From: Maribacter thermophilus | GTDB lineage: Bacteria; Bacteroidota; Bacteroidia; Flavobacteriales; Flavobacteriaceae | Length of the DNA stretch: 64,000 bases | Assembly: GCF_001020565.1 (NCBI RefSeq) | Contig: NZ_LDAS01000001.1 | Location: 3,310,520 to 3,374,519, forward strand | Direction: 5' to 3' | Shown here: positions 1 to 8,430 of the stretch, in pieces | Layout of the letters: every line of letters starts with the position of its first letter | Numbering within the stretch: the stretch's first letter is position 1 | The notes under the pieces: model-generated | Told to the model about the DNA's origin: nothing | Seen by the model: only the letters and a program-made list of their open reading frames with translations | Database searches by the model: none | Translations under genes and position numbers: made by a program

Positions 1-1136
1 CCGAAATCGGCTTTTAAGGCATCGATTTTTTCCAATGCCATTTCTTTTGTCAAGAAATCTATCTCTTCCATCTGAAAAGCCTTTTCAAAAGTTTTTAAAG
101 CTTTTTTTGGTTCTCCGAGTTGCTCGTAGTACTCACCTTCAAAGTAGAAACCGAGCATTGTCTCGGGGTATTCTTTTTTGCATAGGTCTGATAAGGGTTT
201 CAATGATTCAAAATCCTCTTTTTTTCTTGATGCCGCATAGATTGCCATAATATCGTTCAGTGCTACGGGTTTACTAAATCCGAAAAGATCTACAATTCCT
301 TGATATTTGTTCTCTAGGTATTGATAAACGGGTTCTTCCGAAGTTAATATCTGTGTTCTGTATTCTTTGGGGCTTATTGGTTTAAATATGCCGAAAACAT
401 TATCAAATGCTTTTCCTATTCCGTAAGTGGCTACAGAAATATGATCTGCCTTTTGATACTCGTCATAGAAATAATGAAGGGTTTCCTTGTCCAGGGCTTT
501 GATGCCTTTATCAAGAGCTGCAATTTTTTTAGTGTCGTTAGATTGTTCTCCTTCCACAATTAACTGATAGAACATTTGTTTGTCAAAGGAGTTGAGTCTC
601 ATTGGTACCCTGCTCTCCATTTCTGGGGCAAGAGTGGGCGAAATACTCACATAGGCGTCAAAAATGGAGTTGTCTTTAAACAGCCAGTAATTCTGAAAGT
701 TGGCGGTAATGTCGTATCCCAATATCATTCTAAAAGGGGCGGTACTATAATTTAGGTCTAGGTACGGAATAAGTTCCATACCAATAAACTCATAGAATTT
801 TTTGCCCTTTTCACTGGGGAGACCGCTATTTGGGTCAAAGGCACAATCTTCGTATCGTATATTGTTTTCACTTTGGTTGACGCCTACGATTATACTTTCG
901 GGCATTCCGTGGAAACGACTATAATATTTAGAAGTTGCGACCACTTGGTCAAAAAGATAATTTGCGTCCAGTACAACGATTAGGGGGTATTTTTTAGATT
1001 CGTCGAGTTCTGGCGGAAAGTAATATTGAACATCACGTCTTTCCTGTAATTTAAAAGATTCGAAAATTTCTTGGGTAGTTTGTGCTTTTATAGCGAACAC
1101 CATGAACAGGGTCAATGGAAAAAGAAAATGGCGCAT
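1..1136 (-). CDS. Secreted alpha/beta-hydrolase (esterase D-like) family protein, 3' end outside window, catalytic Ser absent
   Basis: The reading frame runs from an ATG at 1136 to the window edge without a stop (378 codons seen). Residues 1-18 form a signal peptide ending in Lys-Ala-Gln, so the protein is exported. The body follows the enterochelin-esterase/esterase D pattern: a PLIVVLDAN strand near residue 51, ELIPYLDLNY near 121, and ISPTLAPEM after the nucleophile elbow. At the elbow, where family enzymes have G-x-S-x-G-G, this protein reads LGYDITAN (139-146), so Asp142 replaces the serine. His232 could be the old catalytic histidine. Residues 290-378 look helical and TPR-like. It is probably a non-catalytic or altered relative. 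The C-terminus is unseen. Confidence 0.7.
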   Translation of the reverse strand, partial: MRHFLFPLTLFMVFAIKAQTTQEIFESFKLQERRDVQYYFPPELDESKKYPLIVVLDANYLFDQVVATSKYYSRFHGMPESIIVGVNQSENNIRYEDCAFDPNSGLPSEKGKKFYEFIGMELIPYLDLNYSTAPFRMILGYDITANFQNYWLFKDNSIFDAYVSISPTLAPEMESRVPMRLNSFDKQMFYQLIVEGEQSNDTKKIAALDKGIKALDKETLHYFYDEYQKADHISVATYGIGKAFDNVFGIFKPISPKEYRTQILTSEEPVYQYLENKYQGIVDLFGFSKPVALNDIMAIYAASRKKEDFESLKPLSDLCKKEYPETMLGFYFEGEYYEQLGEPKKALKTFEKAFQMEEIDFLTKEMALEKIDALKADF

Positions 1137-1162
1137 AAATTTGAATTTAAATAGTAGATGTA

Positions 1163-2128
1163 CTACTTGTATCTGTTCAATAACGGTAATAGGAGAAAAG
1201 ATATTGCACCAAAAACGACGTTCATCAAGGTTTGTGCGATCCACATAATCCACCCAAAGGCATCTCCAGAAACAGAACTAATTCCGAAAAGTACCAAGGC
1301 CTTGCTTACGAGGATTGGAAATAGGCCTACACCGCCATTGGTCGTCGCCATGGCAAAGGCCCCAAAGACAAAGGCTACCATAATTTCGTTAAGGGAAAGG
1401 CTGGCCGTTTCGGGGACCGTGAATTTTATGACCCACATCATTCCGATATAGCATACCCAGATGAGTAGGGTGTGGAAGACAAAGGCCCATTTTCTTTTCA
1501 TTTTAAAAATGCTAAAAACACCGTCCATAAGGCCCTTTATGAAATGCTTAATTTTCAATGCAATGGAGGAGTTCGATTTTTTTACGAAAATGAAGAAGAT
1601 GAGCACGGCAATGAGGCCCGCGGCCAATAGAAGAAGAATTCCGTTTAGGTCGAACCCTCTTTGTTCAAAAAAAGAAATGATAATATCGGTCTGTAGCAAG
1701 AGCGTTATAACCACTACAACTAGCAGCATAAACACATCTACCACCCTTTCTGTAACAATGGTTCCGAAACCTTTTTCAAAGGGTACTCCTTCGTAAGTGG
1801 TCAAGGCAGTTGCCCTTAGGATCTCACCTGTTCTTGGTACGCCCAAATTGGCCAAATAAGCCATGAATATCATAAATATGTTATTCGTTAATTTTGGTTT
1901 GTACCCGAGCGGTTCCAATAAATAATTCCATCGAATAGCTCTTGAGACGTGACCTATGATTCCTAGTAAAAGTGATAGTGTTACCCAGAAAAGATCGGCC
2001 TCCTTTATGTAAAAAAGAATGTCTTCTCTGTCTGCCGGAGATGTTTTGTGGTACCAATAAAGAACCAAAAAGACACCAATGGCAATAGGTAAAATTAATT
2101 TGAGCGTCTTTTTTAATGAATAGGTCAC
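1163..2128 (-). CDS. Flippase-like integral membrane protein (lysylphosphatidylglycerol synthase TM-region family)
   Basis: This 321-residue protein has about eight hydrophobic segments. The LPG synthase transmembrane/UPF0104 pattern is visible: SRAIRWNYLLEPLG near residue 63, then NLGVPRTGEILRA near residue 95, and an ERVVD motif near residue 128. Members of this family lie in the inner membrane and are thought to move lipids or lipid-linked compounds. There is no soluble aminoacyl-transfer domain, so it is not a full MprF. It lies just downstream of panD on the same strand (91-bp gap), and the order panC-panD-flippase suggests one transcript. The substrate cannot be deduced. Confidence 0.8.
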   Translation of the reverse strand: MTYSLKKTLKLILPIAIGVFLVLYWYHKTSPADREDILFYIKEADLFWVTLSLLLGIIGHVSRAIRWNYLLEPLGYKPKLTNNIFMIFMAYLANLGVPRTGEILRATALTTYEGVPFEKGFGTIVTERVVDVFMLLVVVVITLLLQTDIIISFFEQRGFDLNGILLLLAAGLIAVLIFFIFVKKSNSSIALKIKHFIKGLMDGVFSIFKMKRKWAFVFHTLLIWVCYIGMMWVIKFTVPETASLSLNEIMVAFVFGAFAMATTNGGVGLFPILVSKALVLFGISSVSGDAFGWIMWIAQTLMNVVFGAISFLLLPLLNRYK

Positions 2129-2219
2129 AATAAACTAACTATGTTTGACACCGAAATTAATCAAGTTATTGTCATTATTAAGGATATGGGAAAATAATTT
2201 CGAAGCTATGGCAATGGTC

Positions 2220-2570
2220 TTAGTTCAACAAGTTGTTCTCCTCGTTTGGAAAAACCAAGGCAGGATTAAATTTTTTAGCGTCCTCTATGGGCATCCATGC
2301 ATAGGTGATCAAAATTAAGACATCGCCGACGGCCACTTTTCTGGCTGCAGCACCGTTTAAAGTGATTTCACCACTTTTTCTTGGTCCGGGTATGGCATAT
2401 GTTTCTAGTCTTTCACCATTGTTATTGTTCACGATCTGCACTTTTTCACCCTGTACAATATTGGCGGCATCCATTAAATCTTCATCTATGGTGATGCTGC
2501 CTATATAATTTAGGTCTGCTCCTGTTACTTTTACTCTATGAATCTTAGACTTTACTACTTGTACTTGCAT
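2220..2570 (-). CDS. panD: Aspartate 1-decarboxylase precursor
   Basis: PanD converts L-aspartate to beta-alanine for pantothenate synthesis, using a pyruvoyl group made by self-cleavage. The protein is 116 residues, the usual length. The cleavage site is intact: YIGS at 22-25, with Gly24-Ser25 at the expected position. N-terminal Lys9, the Tyr22 region and the NGAAAR segment (near 72) fit the family. It lies 13 bp downstream of panC on the same strand, giving a compact panC-panD unit that supplies both beta-alanine and the condensing enzyme. Bacteria of this group usually lack PanM, so maturation is presumably spontaneous (inference). Confidence 0.97.
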   Translation of the reverse strand: MQVQVVKSKIHRVKVTGADLNYIGSITIDEDLMDAANIVQGEKVQIVNNNNGERLETYAIPGPRKSGEITLNGAAARKVAVGDVLILITYAWMPIEDAKKFNPALVFPNEENNLLN

Positions 2571-2583
2571 GGGACAAAATTAA

Positions 2584-3429
2584 TCAATTGAGCGCTATAT
2601 TGTCAATAAGTCTTACCTCGTTGGCATAAACGGCCACAAATGCTCTATATTTTACATTTGTTGTTTTACTTTTTATGGGTGTTAACGTTTCAACGTCCAT
2701 AATTTCAAAATATTCCAATTCAAAATCATCATTTTCTAGAAACTGGTTTTTTACCCACTCTTTAATATCTAAAGCACTTTTCGTGCCAAATTGTTCTTTG
2801 GCAGTTTGTAAAGTTTTATAGATAAATCCGGCCTTTAGTCTTGTTTCGTTGCTTAACCTTTCATTTCTGGAGCTCATGGCCAATCCGTGGTCTTCGCGCA
2901 CTATAGGGCATGGTACGATTTGAACGGGTATATCCTGGGACTCAACTAATTTTTCGATAATTCGTAATTGTTGAAAGTCTTTTTCGCCAAAATAGGCACG
3001 ATTTGGTTTTATTATGGAAAATAATTGTTCTACAATGGTTCCTACCCCATTAAAGTGGTCTTCTCTAAATTTACCTTCCATAACTTTGTCCAAACCACCA
3101 AAATCATAGTTTTTGGCCTTTACCGAATCATCATAGATTTCTTCGACAGAAGGGGCAAAAACAAGAATATCCATATCTACCTTGCTTATAAGCTCTAGAT
3201 CTTTTGCCAAGGTTTTTGGGTATTTGTTAAGGTCGTCTATGTTGTTGAACTGCGTGGGATTGACAAAAATACTTACAACCACATATTTGTTTTCTGAAGC
3301 CGCTTTTTTTATTAATTCCAGATGGCCTTTATGCAGGGCGCCCATTGTAGGAACAAGTCCTAAGCTATTGGAGGGCCTTATGTCCCTTAACCTTTCAATA
3401 AGCTCCTTTTTGGTGTTAATTGCGTGCAT
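2584..3429 (-). CDS. panC: Pantothenate synthetase (pantoate--beta-alanine ligase)
   Basis: PanC joins pantoate and beta-alanine with ATP to make pantothenate, the CoA precursor. The 281-residue protein is full length. The nucleotide-binding motif PTMGALHKGH sits at 27-36, followed by the FVNPTQFN pantoate-site segment, the GEKDFQQL segment near 153, and an MSSRN motif (KMSKS equivalent) near 185. It starts at the ATG at 3429 and is divergent from the glycogen-synthase-like gene at 3533. The 103-bp gap has -7-like elements facing both ways. Coupling with panD makes this the pantothenate operon. panB is not in the window. Confidence 0.97.
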   Translation of the reverse strand: MHAINTKKELIERLRDIRPSNSLGLVPTMGALHKGHLELIKKAASENKYVVVSIFVNPTQFNNIDDLNKYPKTLAKDLELISKVDMDILVFAPSVEEIYDDSVKAKNYDFGGLDKVMEGKFREDHFNGVGTIVEQLFSIIKPNRAYFGEKDFQQLRIIEKLVESQDIPVQIVPCPIVREDHGLAMSSRNERLSNETRLKAGFIYKTLQTAKEQFGTKSALDIKEWVKNQFLENDDFELEYFEIMDVETLTPIKSKTTNVKYRAFVAVYANEVRLIDNIALN

Positions 3430-3532
3430 GTATAATTGTAATTAGCGAGCAAACTTACTATAAATACTGGTAATCTCTATATTTTTTGTAATTTTGCATC
3501 TGCGTTTCTGCGAAAAATAAAAAATAGCTTTT
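3430..3532. promoter_or_regulatory. Divergent promoter region between panC and the glycogen-synthase-like gene
   Basis: Two sequences match the Bacteroidota -7 consensus TAnnTTTG. One is TAATTTTG at 3489-3496 on the plus strand. The other is TAAGTTTG on the minus strand (3450-3457 read in reverse), about 21 bp before the panC start. I do not see a clear -33 TTG at the right spacing for either, so both assignments are tentative. Confidence 0.4.
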
Positions 3533-4342
3533 ATGAATGGTAAAAAGGTATTGTTTGTATCTTCTGAATTAGTTCCATACCTCCCCGAAAATGAAGTTTC
3601 ACATATGTCATATGAGGCCCCCAGAATGGTTAACAGCAATGGAGGGCAAATCAGGATTTTTATGCCACGTTATGGTAACATCAATGAAAGAAGGCATCAG
3701 TTGCATGAAGTAATCCGGTTATCGGGCATGAACCTTGTGATCAATGACATGGATATGCCTTTGATTATAAAGGTGGCCTCCATTCCTAGAGAGCGTATAC
3801 AGGTATATTTTATAGATAACGAAGAGTATTTTAAAAGAAAAGCCACCTTTACCGATAAAAAAGGAGAGTTGTTTCCAGATAATGACCAAAGAGCCATATT
3901 CTTTGCGAAAGGTGTAATGGAGACGGTAAAGAAATTGAATTGGTCTCCAGATATTATCCATGTTCATGGTTGGATGGCAAGTTTGTTGCCTTTGTATTTG
4001 AAAAAGTACTATGCGGACGAACCTCTTTTTGCCGATAGTAAAATTGTTTTATCCGTTTACGGCAAAACTTTTGACGGTGAGTTGGACAAGGATATGATCA
4101 AAAGAATTGCTTTCGATGGAATCCCCGAAGAAAAAATAGCGCCCTTGGCGCACCCCACCTATAATAATTTGTTAAAAGTGGCCGTGGATTATTCGGATGC
4201 CATTATTTTAGCTTCGGAGGAAATTCCAGAAGAAATTACGACCCATATTTCCAACCTTCAAAAACCAGTGTTACCATATGTTCCTGTGCAAGAATTCGAA
4301 GAAGCATATGCTAATTTTTATAACACCGAAGTTTTAAAATAA
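3533..4342 (+). CDS. Short glycogen/starch synthase-like protein (N-terminal GT5 domain only, ligand motif lost)
   Basis: The 269-residue protein matches the N-terminal Rossmann half of GlgA-type glucosyltransferases: VLFVSSELVPY at 6-16, FMPRYGNIN near 43, and the DIIHVHGWMASLLP segment near 141. Full GlgA proteins are about 470 residues and have a second Rossmann domain, which is absent here. The K-x-G-G-L motif that binds ADP-glucose should follow SSE.P. Here that stretch reads PENEVSHMSYEAP, so the key lysine and glycines are gone. It is unlikely to be a working glycogen synthase. It lies 5 bp before a DUF4270 lipoprotein gene, so the two are probably cotranscribed. Automatic pipelines would call it glycogen synthase. 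Confidence 0.75.
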   Translation: MNGKKVLFVSSELVPYLPENEVSHMSYEAPRMVNSNGGQIRIFMPRYGNINERRHQLHEVIRLSGMNLVINDMDMPLIIKVASIPRERIQVYFIDNEEYFKRKATFTDKKGELFPDNDQRAIFFAKGVMETVKKLNWSPDIIHVHGWMASLLPLYLKKYYADEPLFADSKIVLSVYGKTFDGELDKDMIKRIAFDGIPEEKIAPLAHPTYNNLLKVAVDYSDAIILASEEIPEEITTHISNLQKPVLPYVPVQEFEEAYANFYNTEVLK

Positions 4343-4347
4343 ACTGA

Positions 4348-6237
4348 ATGAGTATTTGTAAAAAAGGCGCTTTTCCCACGGTATTGGGTTTGGTTTTTAT
4401 GTTTGTTTTTTTTTCTTCTTGTGAAGAGGATTTAACCACGGTCGGTTCCGGTGTCGTAAAGGGAAATACTTTTAGCACTGGAAAAAAAGTGTACGATGTG
4501 TATGCTTATAATAAGAACATTGAAGCTGTTAGAACCAATAAACTACCTGTTTACCAGTTGGGTACTTTTAATGATCCGGTATACGGAAAAACAGAGGCTT
4601 CAATTACCTCGCAGATAAGATTGTCTACGGCAAACCCTACTTTTGGGGCATTAAGACAAAGTGTGGAAGATGGGGCCGACACCGATGACAGTGAAAGTAC
4701 CATAGAAGAGAATGAAACCGTTAAAGAGGTCTACCTCTATATTCCCTATTTGACAGAAAGTGGATCTAGGGATACGGATGCGGATGGAGTTGAAGATAAG
4801 TTCGATTCAGATCCTGAAGACCCTACCAACGATAGTGATAACGATGGTGTTGCCAACTATCTGGAAACTGCAGCAGGGACAGATCCTTTAGACTCTAATA
4901 GTGTAGATGCGGATGGAGATGGTATAAACGATACGGATGATGTTACCATTGTAACTAACAACTTTGCTAAGCAGGTAGATTTGGATAGTATTTATGTAAA
5001 CGGAAAAAATTACGATGAACTTGGAGGAGAGGCTCCGGCCTTTAAACTTAAAGTGGAGCGTTCTACTTACTACCTAAGAGATTTAGATCCAAACACCAAT
5101 TTTCAAGAATCTCAACAATATTTTTCTTCGCAGGAATTTTCCCCGTCGTTTGTTTCTGATGTCCTATTCGATTCTGAGGTAGATGGAAATATTACCATAG
5201 ATAATAAAGAAATTTTGATTCCGAACGAAGACAACGATACAACAGAGGATGTGGATGAGTCTTTGACCTTTACCAAGTTGAGTCCGGGAATAAGGATCCC
5301 TTTGAACAAAGAGTTCTTTCAACAGAATATTTTGGACAAGGAGGGAAGTTCTGAGCTTTTGAGCCAAGCTAATTTTATAGAATTTATACGTGGTATCCAT
5401 TTGTCATTGGAATCGGTGAGTAGTGAAGATATAATGGTTCTTCTTGATTTGACGCAGGCAAATATTACAATTTCGTATACCTATCAATCCTACAATACTA
5501 CAGATAGCGAAATAGAAGAGAAAGAAGGAGAGTTTGTTTTGAACTTGTTAACAGGTTCCAGTACAACAGGTTATACCGGAAATGCCGTAAATACTTTTAT
5601 TAATGAAGCTTATCCGGCAAATATTGCACAATCTTTGGACAATGGCGAGGATGCTTCGCGAATTTATCTCAAAGGAGGTGCTGGTATTACGGCCAATATA
5701 AATCTTTTTGAACCTGATAACGGAGAAGATATAATAGAGCAAATAAGGGCCGAAAACTGGATCATCAATGAAGCTGAGTTGGTGTTTTATATTGATCGTG
5801 ATTATCCTGGTATGTCTGAAGGTGCTGCCGAGCCACCTAGACTGTACCTTTACAATGCTGAGACAAATGAACAGCTGTTCAATGTGAATACCGAGCAAAG
5901 CTCTGCCGATAACCTATACGGCTTGTTTTTAAATTACGGGGGTGTTATAGAAAAAGAATCCGACAAGGGCGTTAAGTATACCGTTAGAATTACGGAACAT
6001 TTAAATAATATGATCGTTAGGGATTCTGTCAACAGTACTTTAGGATTGACGTTGACTTCTGATATTCAGAATATAAGTGTAGCAAATGCTTTGTTGACCG
6101 AAGGGGAAAAAGATATTCCTACGGCCTCTACCATTACTCCTCTTGGTACTGTTTTATATGGGAGTAATATTCCTGAGGGAGACCCCAATTATGATAAAAG
6201 ATTAAGGTTGGAGATCAGTTATACCAAAACCGACTAA
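4348..6237 (+). CDS. DUF4270 family lipoprotein with thrombospondin type-3-like calcium repeats
   Basis: The 629-residue protein begins with a lipoprotein signal ending FFSSC (Cys25), so it should be lipid-anchored. The segment after it ([18 protein letters not shown], near 68) and the C-terminal [15 protein letters not shown] region match the DUF4270 family common in Bacteroidota, whose function is unknown. Residues 142-198 are inserted between two barrel-like strands. They contain several D-x-D-x-D-G-x-x-D motifs of the thrombospondin type-3/EF-like kind, which bind calcium. It follows the glycogen-synthase-like gene by 5 bp. A 148-bp gap precedes glmS, with no clear terminator. Confidence 0.85.
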   Translation: MSICKKGAFPTVLGLVFMFVFFSSCEEDLTTVGSGVVKGNTFSTGKKVYDVYAYNKNIEAVRTNKLPVYQLGTFNDPVYGKTEASITSQIRLSTANPTFGALRQSVEDGADTDDSESTIEENETVKEVYLYIPYLTESGSRDTDADGVEDKFDSDPEDPTNDSDNDGVANYLETAAGTDPLDSNSVDADGDGINDTDDVTIVTNNFAKQVDLDSIYVNGKNYDELGGEAPAFKLKVERSTYYLRDLDPNTNFQESQQYFSSQEFSPSFVSDVLFDSEVDGNITIDNKEILIPNEDNDTTEDVDESLTFTKLSPGIRIPLNKEFFQQNILDKEGSSELLSQANFIEFIRGIHLSLESVSSEDIMVLLDLTQANITISYTYQSYNTTDSEIEEKEGEFVLNLLTGSSTTGYTGNAVNTFINEAYPANIAQSLDNGEDASRIYLKGGAGITANINLFEPDNGEDIIEQIRAENWIINEAELVFYIDRDYPGMSEGAAEPPRLYLYNAETNEQLFNVNTEQSSADNLYGLFLNYGGVIEKESDKGVKYTVRITEHLNNMIVRDSVNSTLGLTLTSDIQNISVANALLTEGEKDIPTASTITPLGTVLYGSNIPEGDPNYDKRLRLEISYTKTD

Positions 6238-6385
6238 TTTAGATCAGATTGTAATATCAAATTCTTACCGTTTATACAATTCAAGGATTTTATACGTTCT
6301 ACATCCAAAGAAGTGTATAGTTATTGGATATTAGACTATTTTTACACTTTAATTATTAATATAATACCCTAAATAACAATATAAT

Positions 6386-8230
6386 ATGTGTGGAATTGTA
6401 GGTTACATTGGTCATAGAGACGCTTTTCCTATTATAATAAAAGGATTACAACGCTTGGAGTATCGTGGATACGATAGTGCCGGTATTGCTTTGTTTGATG
6501 GAACAAGCATTAATTTAGCCAAGACCAAGGGTAAGGTGGAAGATTTAAAAAATAAGGCCAAGAATATATCTCAAGAAGGTAAAATCGGAATAGGGCATAC
6601 AAGATGGGCTACGCATGGTATACCTAATGATGTGAATTCTCATCCGCACTACTCCAACTCCGGAGATTTGGTTATTATACATAATGGGATCATTGAAAAT
6701 TATGAGTCCATTAAGAAAGAATTGATAAAAAGGGGGTATACGTTTACTTCTGATACCGATACCGAAGTGTTGGTAAACCTTATTGAAGAGGTCAAAAAGA
6801 CCGAAGATGTAAAGTTGGGGCAAGCGGTTCAAATAGCTTTGAATCAGGTTGTAGGGGCGTATGCTATAGCGGTTTTCGATAGAAATAAACCAGATGAGAT
6901 AGTGGTTGCCAAATTGGGGAGTCCCTTGGCGATCGGAATAGGGGAAAATGAGTTTTTTATAGCCTCCGATGCATCACCTTTTATAGAATTTACCAATAAT
7001 GCCGTGTACCTCGAAGATGAAGAAATGGCCATTGTTAGACTAGGTAAAGAGATAAAATTAAGAAAAATAAAGAACGATGCCGTTGCATATCCAAGAATCA
7101 TGGAATTGCAAATGAATCTTGAGGAGATAGAAAAAGGAGGGTACGACCACTTTATGTTAAAGGAAATATATGAGCAACCTAGGGCAATTAAAGACACATA
7201 CAGGGGGAGACTTTTGGCAGAGCAGGGCTTGATCCGCATGGCTGGGATCGATCAGAATTTAGAAAAATTCATGAATGCCAATAGAATTATTATAGTTGCC
7301 TGTGGAACTTCTTGGCATGCCGGTCTTGTCGCGGAATATATTTTTGAAGACCTGGCCAGAATACCTGTAGAGGTAGAATATGCTTCTGAGTTTAGATATA
7401 GAAACCCGGTAATAACCGATAAAGATGTTTTAATAGCCATTTCGCAATCTGGAGAAACGGCCGATACATTGGCAGCAATTAAACTGGCCAAAGAGAAAGG
7501 AGCTTTTGTATTCGGTGTTTGTAATGTGGTAGGTTCTTCAATAGCAAGAGAATCGCATGCAGGTGCGTACACGCATGCCGGTCCTGAAATTGGGGTCGCA
7601 TCTACCAAGGCCTTTACTACACAAATTACTGTATTGACTTTGTTGGCGTTAAAATTGGCAAAAGAGAAAGGTACTTTTTCACAAACCCAATTCCATGAGT
7701 TTTTAACTGAATTGGAAACTATTCCGAGTAAAGTGGAAAAGGCTTTGGAATCAAATCCGTTAATTGAGATTATTTCCGATGTATATAAGGAATCTACAAA
7801 TTGCTTGTATTTAGGAAGAGGGTATAACTTTCCTGTGGCATTGGAAGGAGCTTTAAAATTAAAAGAGATCAGTTATATCCATGCCGAGGGGTACCCGGCA
7901 GCTGAGATGAAGCATGGTCCAATTGCCTTGATCGACGATCAGATGCCTGTTTTCGTGATTGCTACCAAAAAAGGACATTATGAGAAAGTGGTAAGTAACA
8001 TCCAAGAGATTAAATCTAGAAAAGGAAAGATTATCGCAATTGTGACAGAAGGAGATGAACAAGTGACCGAATTGGCGGATCATGTTATAGAGGTTCCTGA
8101 GACCTTAGAGAGTTTAACACCTTTGTTAACTACAATTCCACTTCAATTATTATCGTACCATATTGCAGTAATGAGGGGTTGTAATGTAGACCAGCCCAGA
8201 AACCTTGCAAAATCGGTTACTGTGGAATAA
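6386..8230 (+). CDS. glmS: Glutamine--fructose-6-phosphate aminotransferase (isomerizing)
   Basis: GlmS makes glucosamine-6-phosphate from fructose-6-phosphate and glutamine, the entry step to peptidoglycan and other amino sugars. The 614-residue protein is full length. The N-terminal nucleophile is Cys2 in MCGIVGYIG, followed by the glutaminase motifs RLEYRGYDSAG and GHTRWATHG. Two SIS sugar-isomerase domains follow (about 290-430 and 460-600), with CGTSWHAG, SQSGETADT and the C-terminal LAKSVTVE tail, which holds the catalytic lysine. No glmS ribozyme is evident in the 148-bp leader. A hairpin terminator lies 24 bp after the stop. Confidence 0.98.
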   Translation: MCGIVGYIGHRDAFPIIIKGLQRLEYRGYDSAGIALFDGTSINLAKTKGKVEDLKNKAKNISQEGKIGIGHTRWATHGIPNDVNSHPHYSNSGDLVIIHNGIIENYESIKKELIKRGYTFTSDTDTEVLVNLIEEVKKTEDVKLGQAVQIALNQVVGAYAIAVFDRNKPDEIVVAKLGSPLAIGIGENEFFIASDASPFIEFTNNAVYLEDEEMAIVRLGKEIKLRKIKNDAVAYPRIMELQMNLEEIEKGGYDHFMLKEIYEQPRAIKDTYRGRLLAEQGLIRMAGIDQNLEKFMNANRIIIVACGTSWHAGLVAEYIFEDLARIPVEVEYASEFRYRNPVITDKDVLIAISQSGETADTLAAIKLAKEKGAFVFGVCNVVGSSIARESHAGAYTHAGPEIGVASTKAFTTQITVLTLLALKLAKEKGTFSQTQFHEFLTELETIPSKVEKALESNPLIEIISDVYKESTNCLYLGRGYNFPVALEGALKLKEISYIHAEGYPAAEMKHGPIALIDDQMPVFVIATKKGHYEKVVSNIQEIKSRKGKIIAIVTEGDEQVTELADHVIEVPETLESLTPLLTTIPLQLLSYHIAVMRGCNVDQPRNLAKSVTVE

Positions 8231-8253
8231 AGTTAAGATGAAGTTAAATAAAC

Positions 8254-8285
8254 AAAGGGATGTCTTTTAAGGCATCCCTTTTTTT
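8254..8285 (+). terminator. Intrinsic terminator after glmS
   Basis: An 11-bp stem (AAAGGGATGTC with GGCATCCCTTT, one G-U pair) and a 6-nt loop are followed by a T run, just downstream of the glmS stop. Confidence 0.85.
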
Positions 8286-8430
8286 GTTGATTAGTTTTGA
8301 GGATATAGTTGTTTTTGTTGGTTATTATTGCCATAATAATACTATGCATGCATAATTTTTTTCAAATTACTATTTTTGAACAAAAATTATCTGTAACTTG
8401 AGACCAAACAAACTTTAACTTAAATTTAGA

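Noticed and set aside
6238-6385. glmS ribozyme in the glmS leader
   Set aside because: The 148-bp leader lacks the conserved core of the ribozyme, which is mainly found in Firmicutes.
8341-8430. Full promoter for the TonB receptor at 8431
   Set aside because: TATTTTTG at 8371 fits the -7 element, but no TTG is found at 17-23 bp upstream. It is mentioned only within the gene entry.
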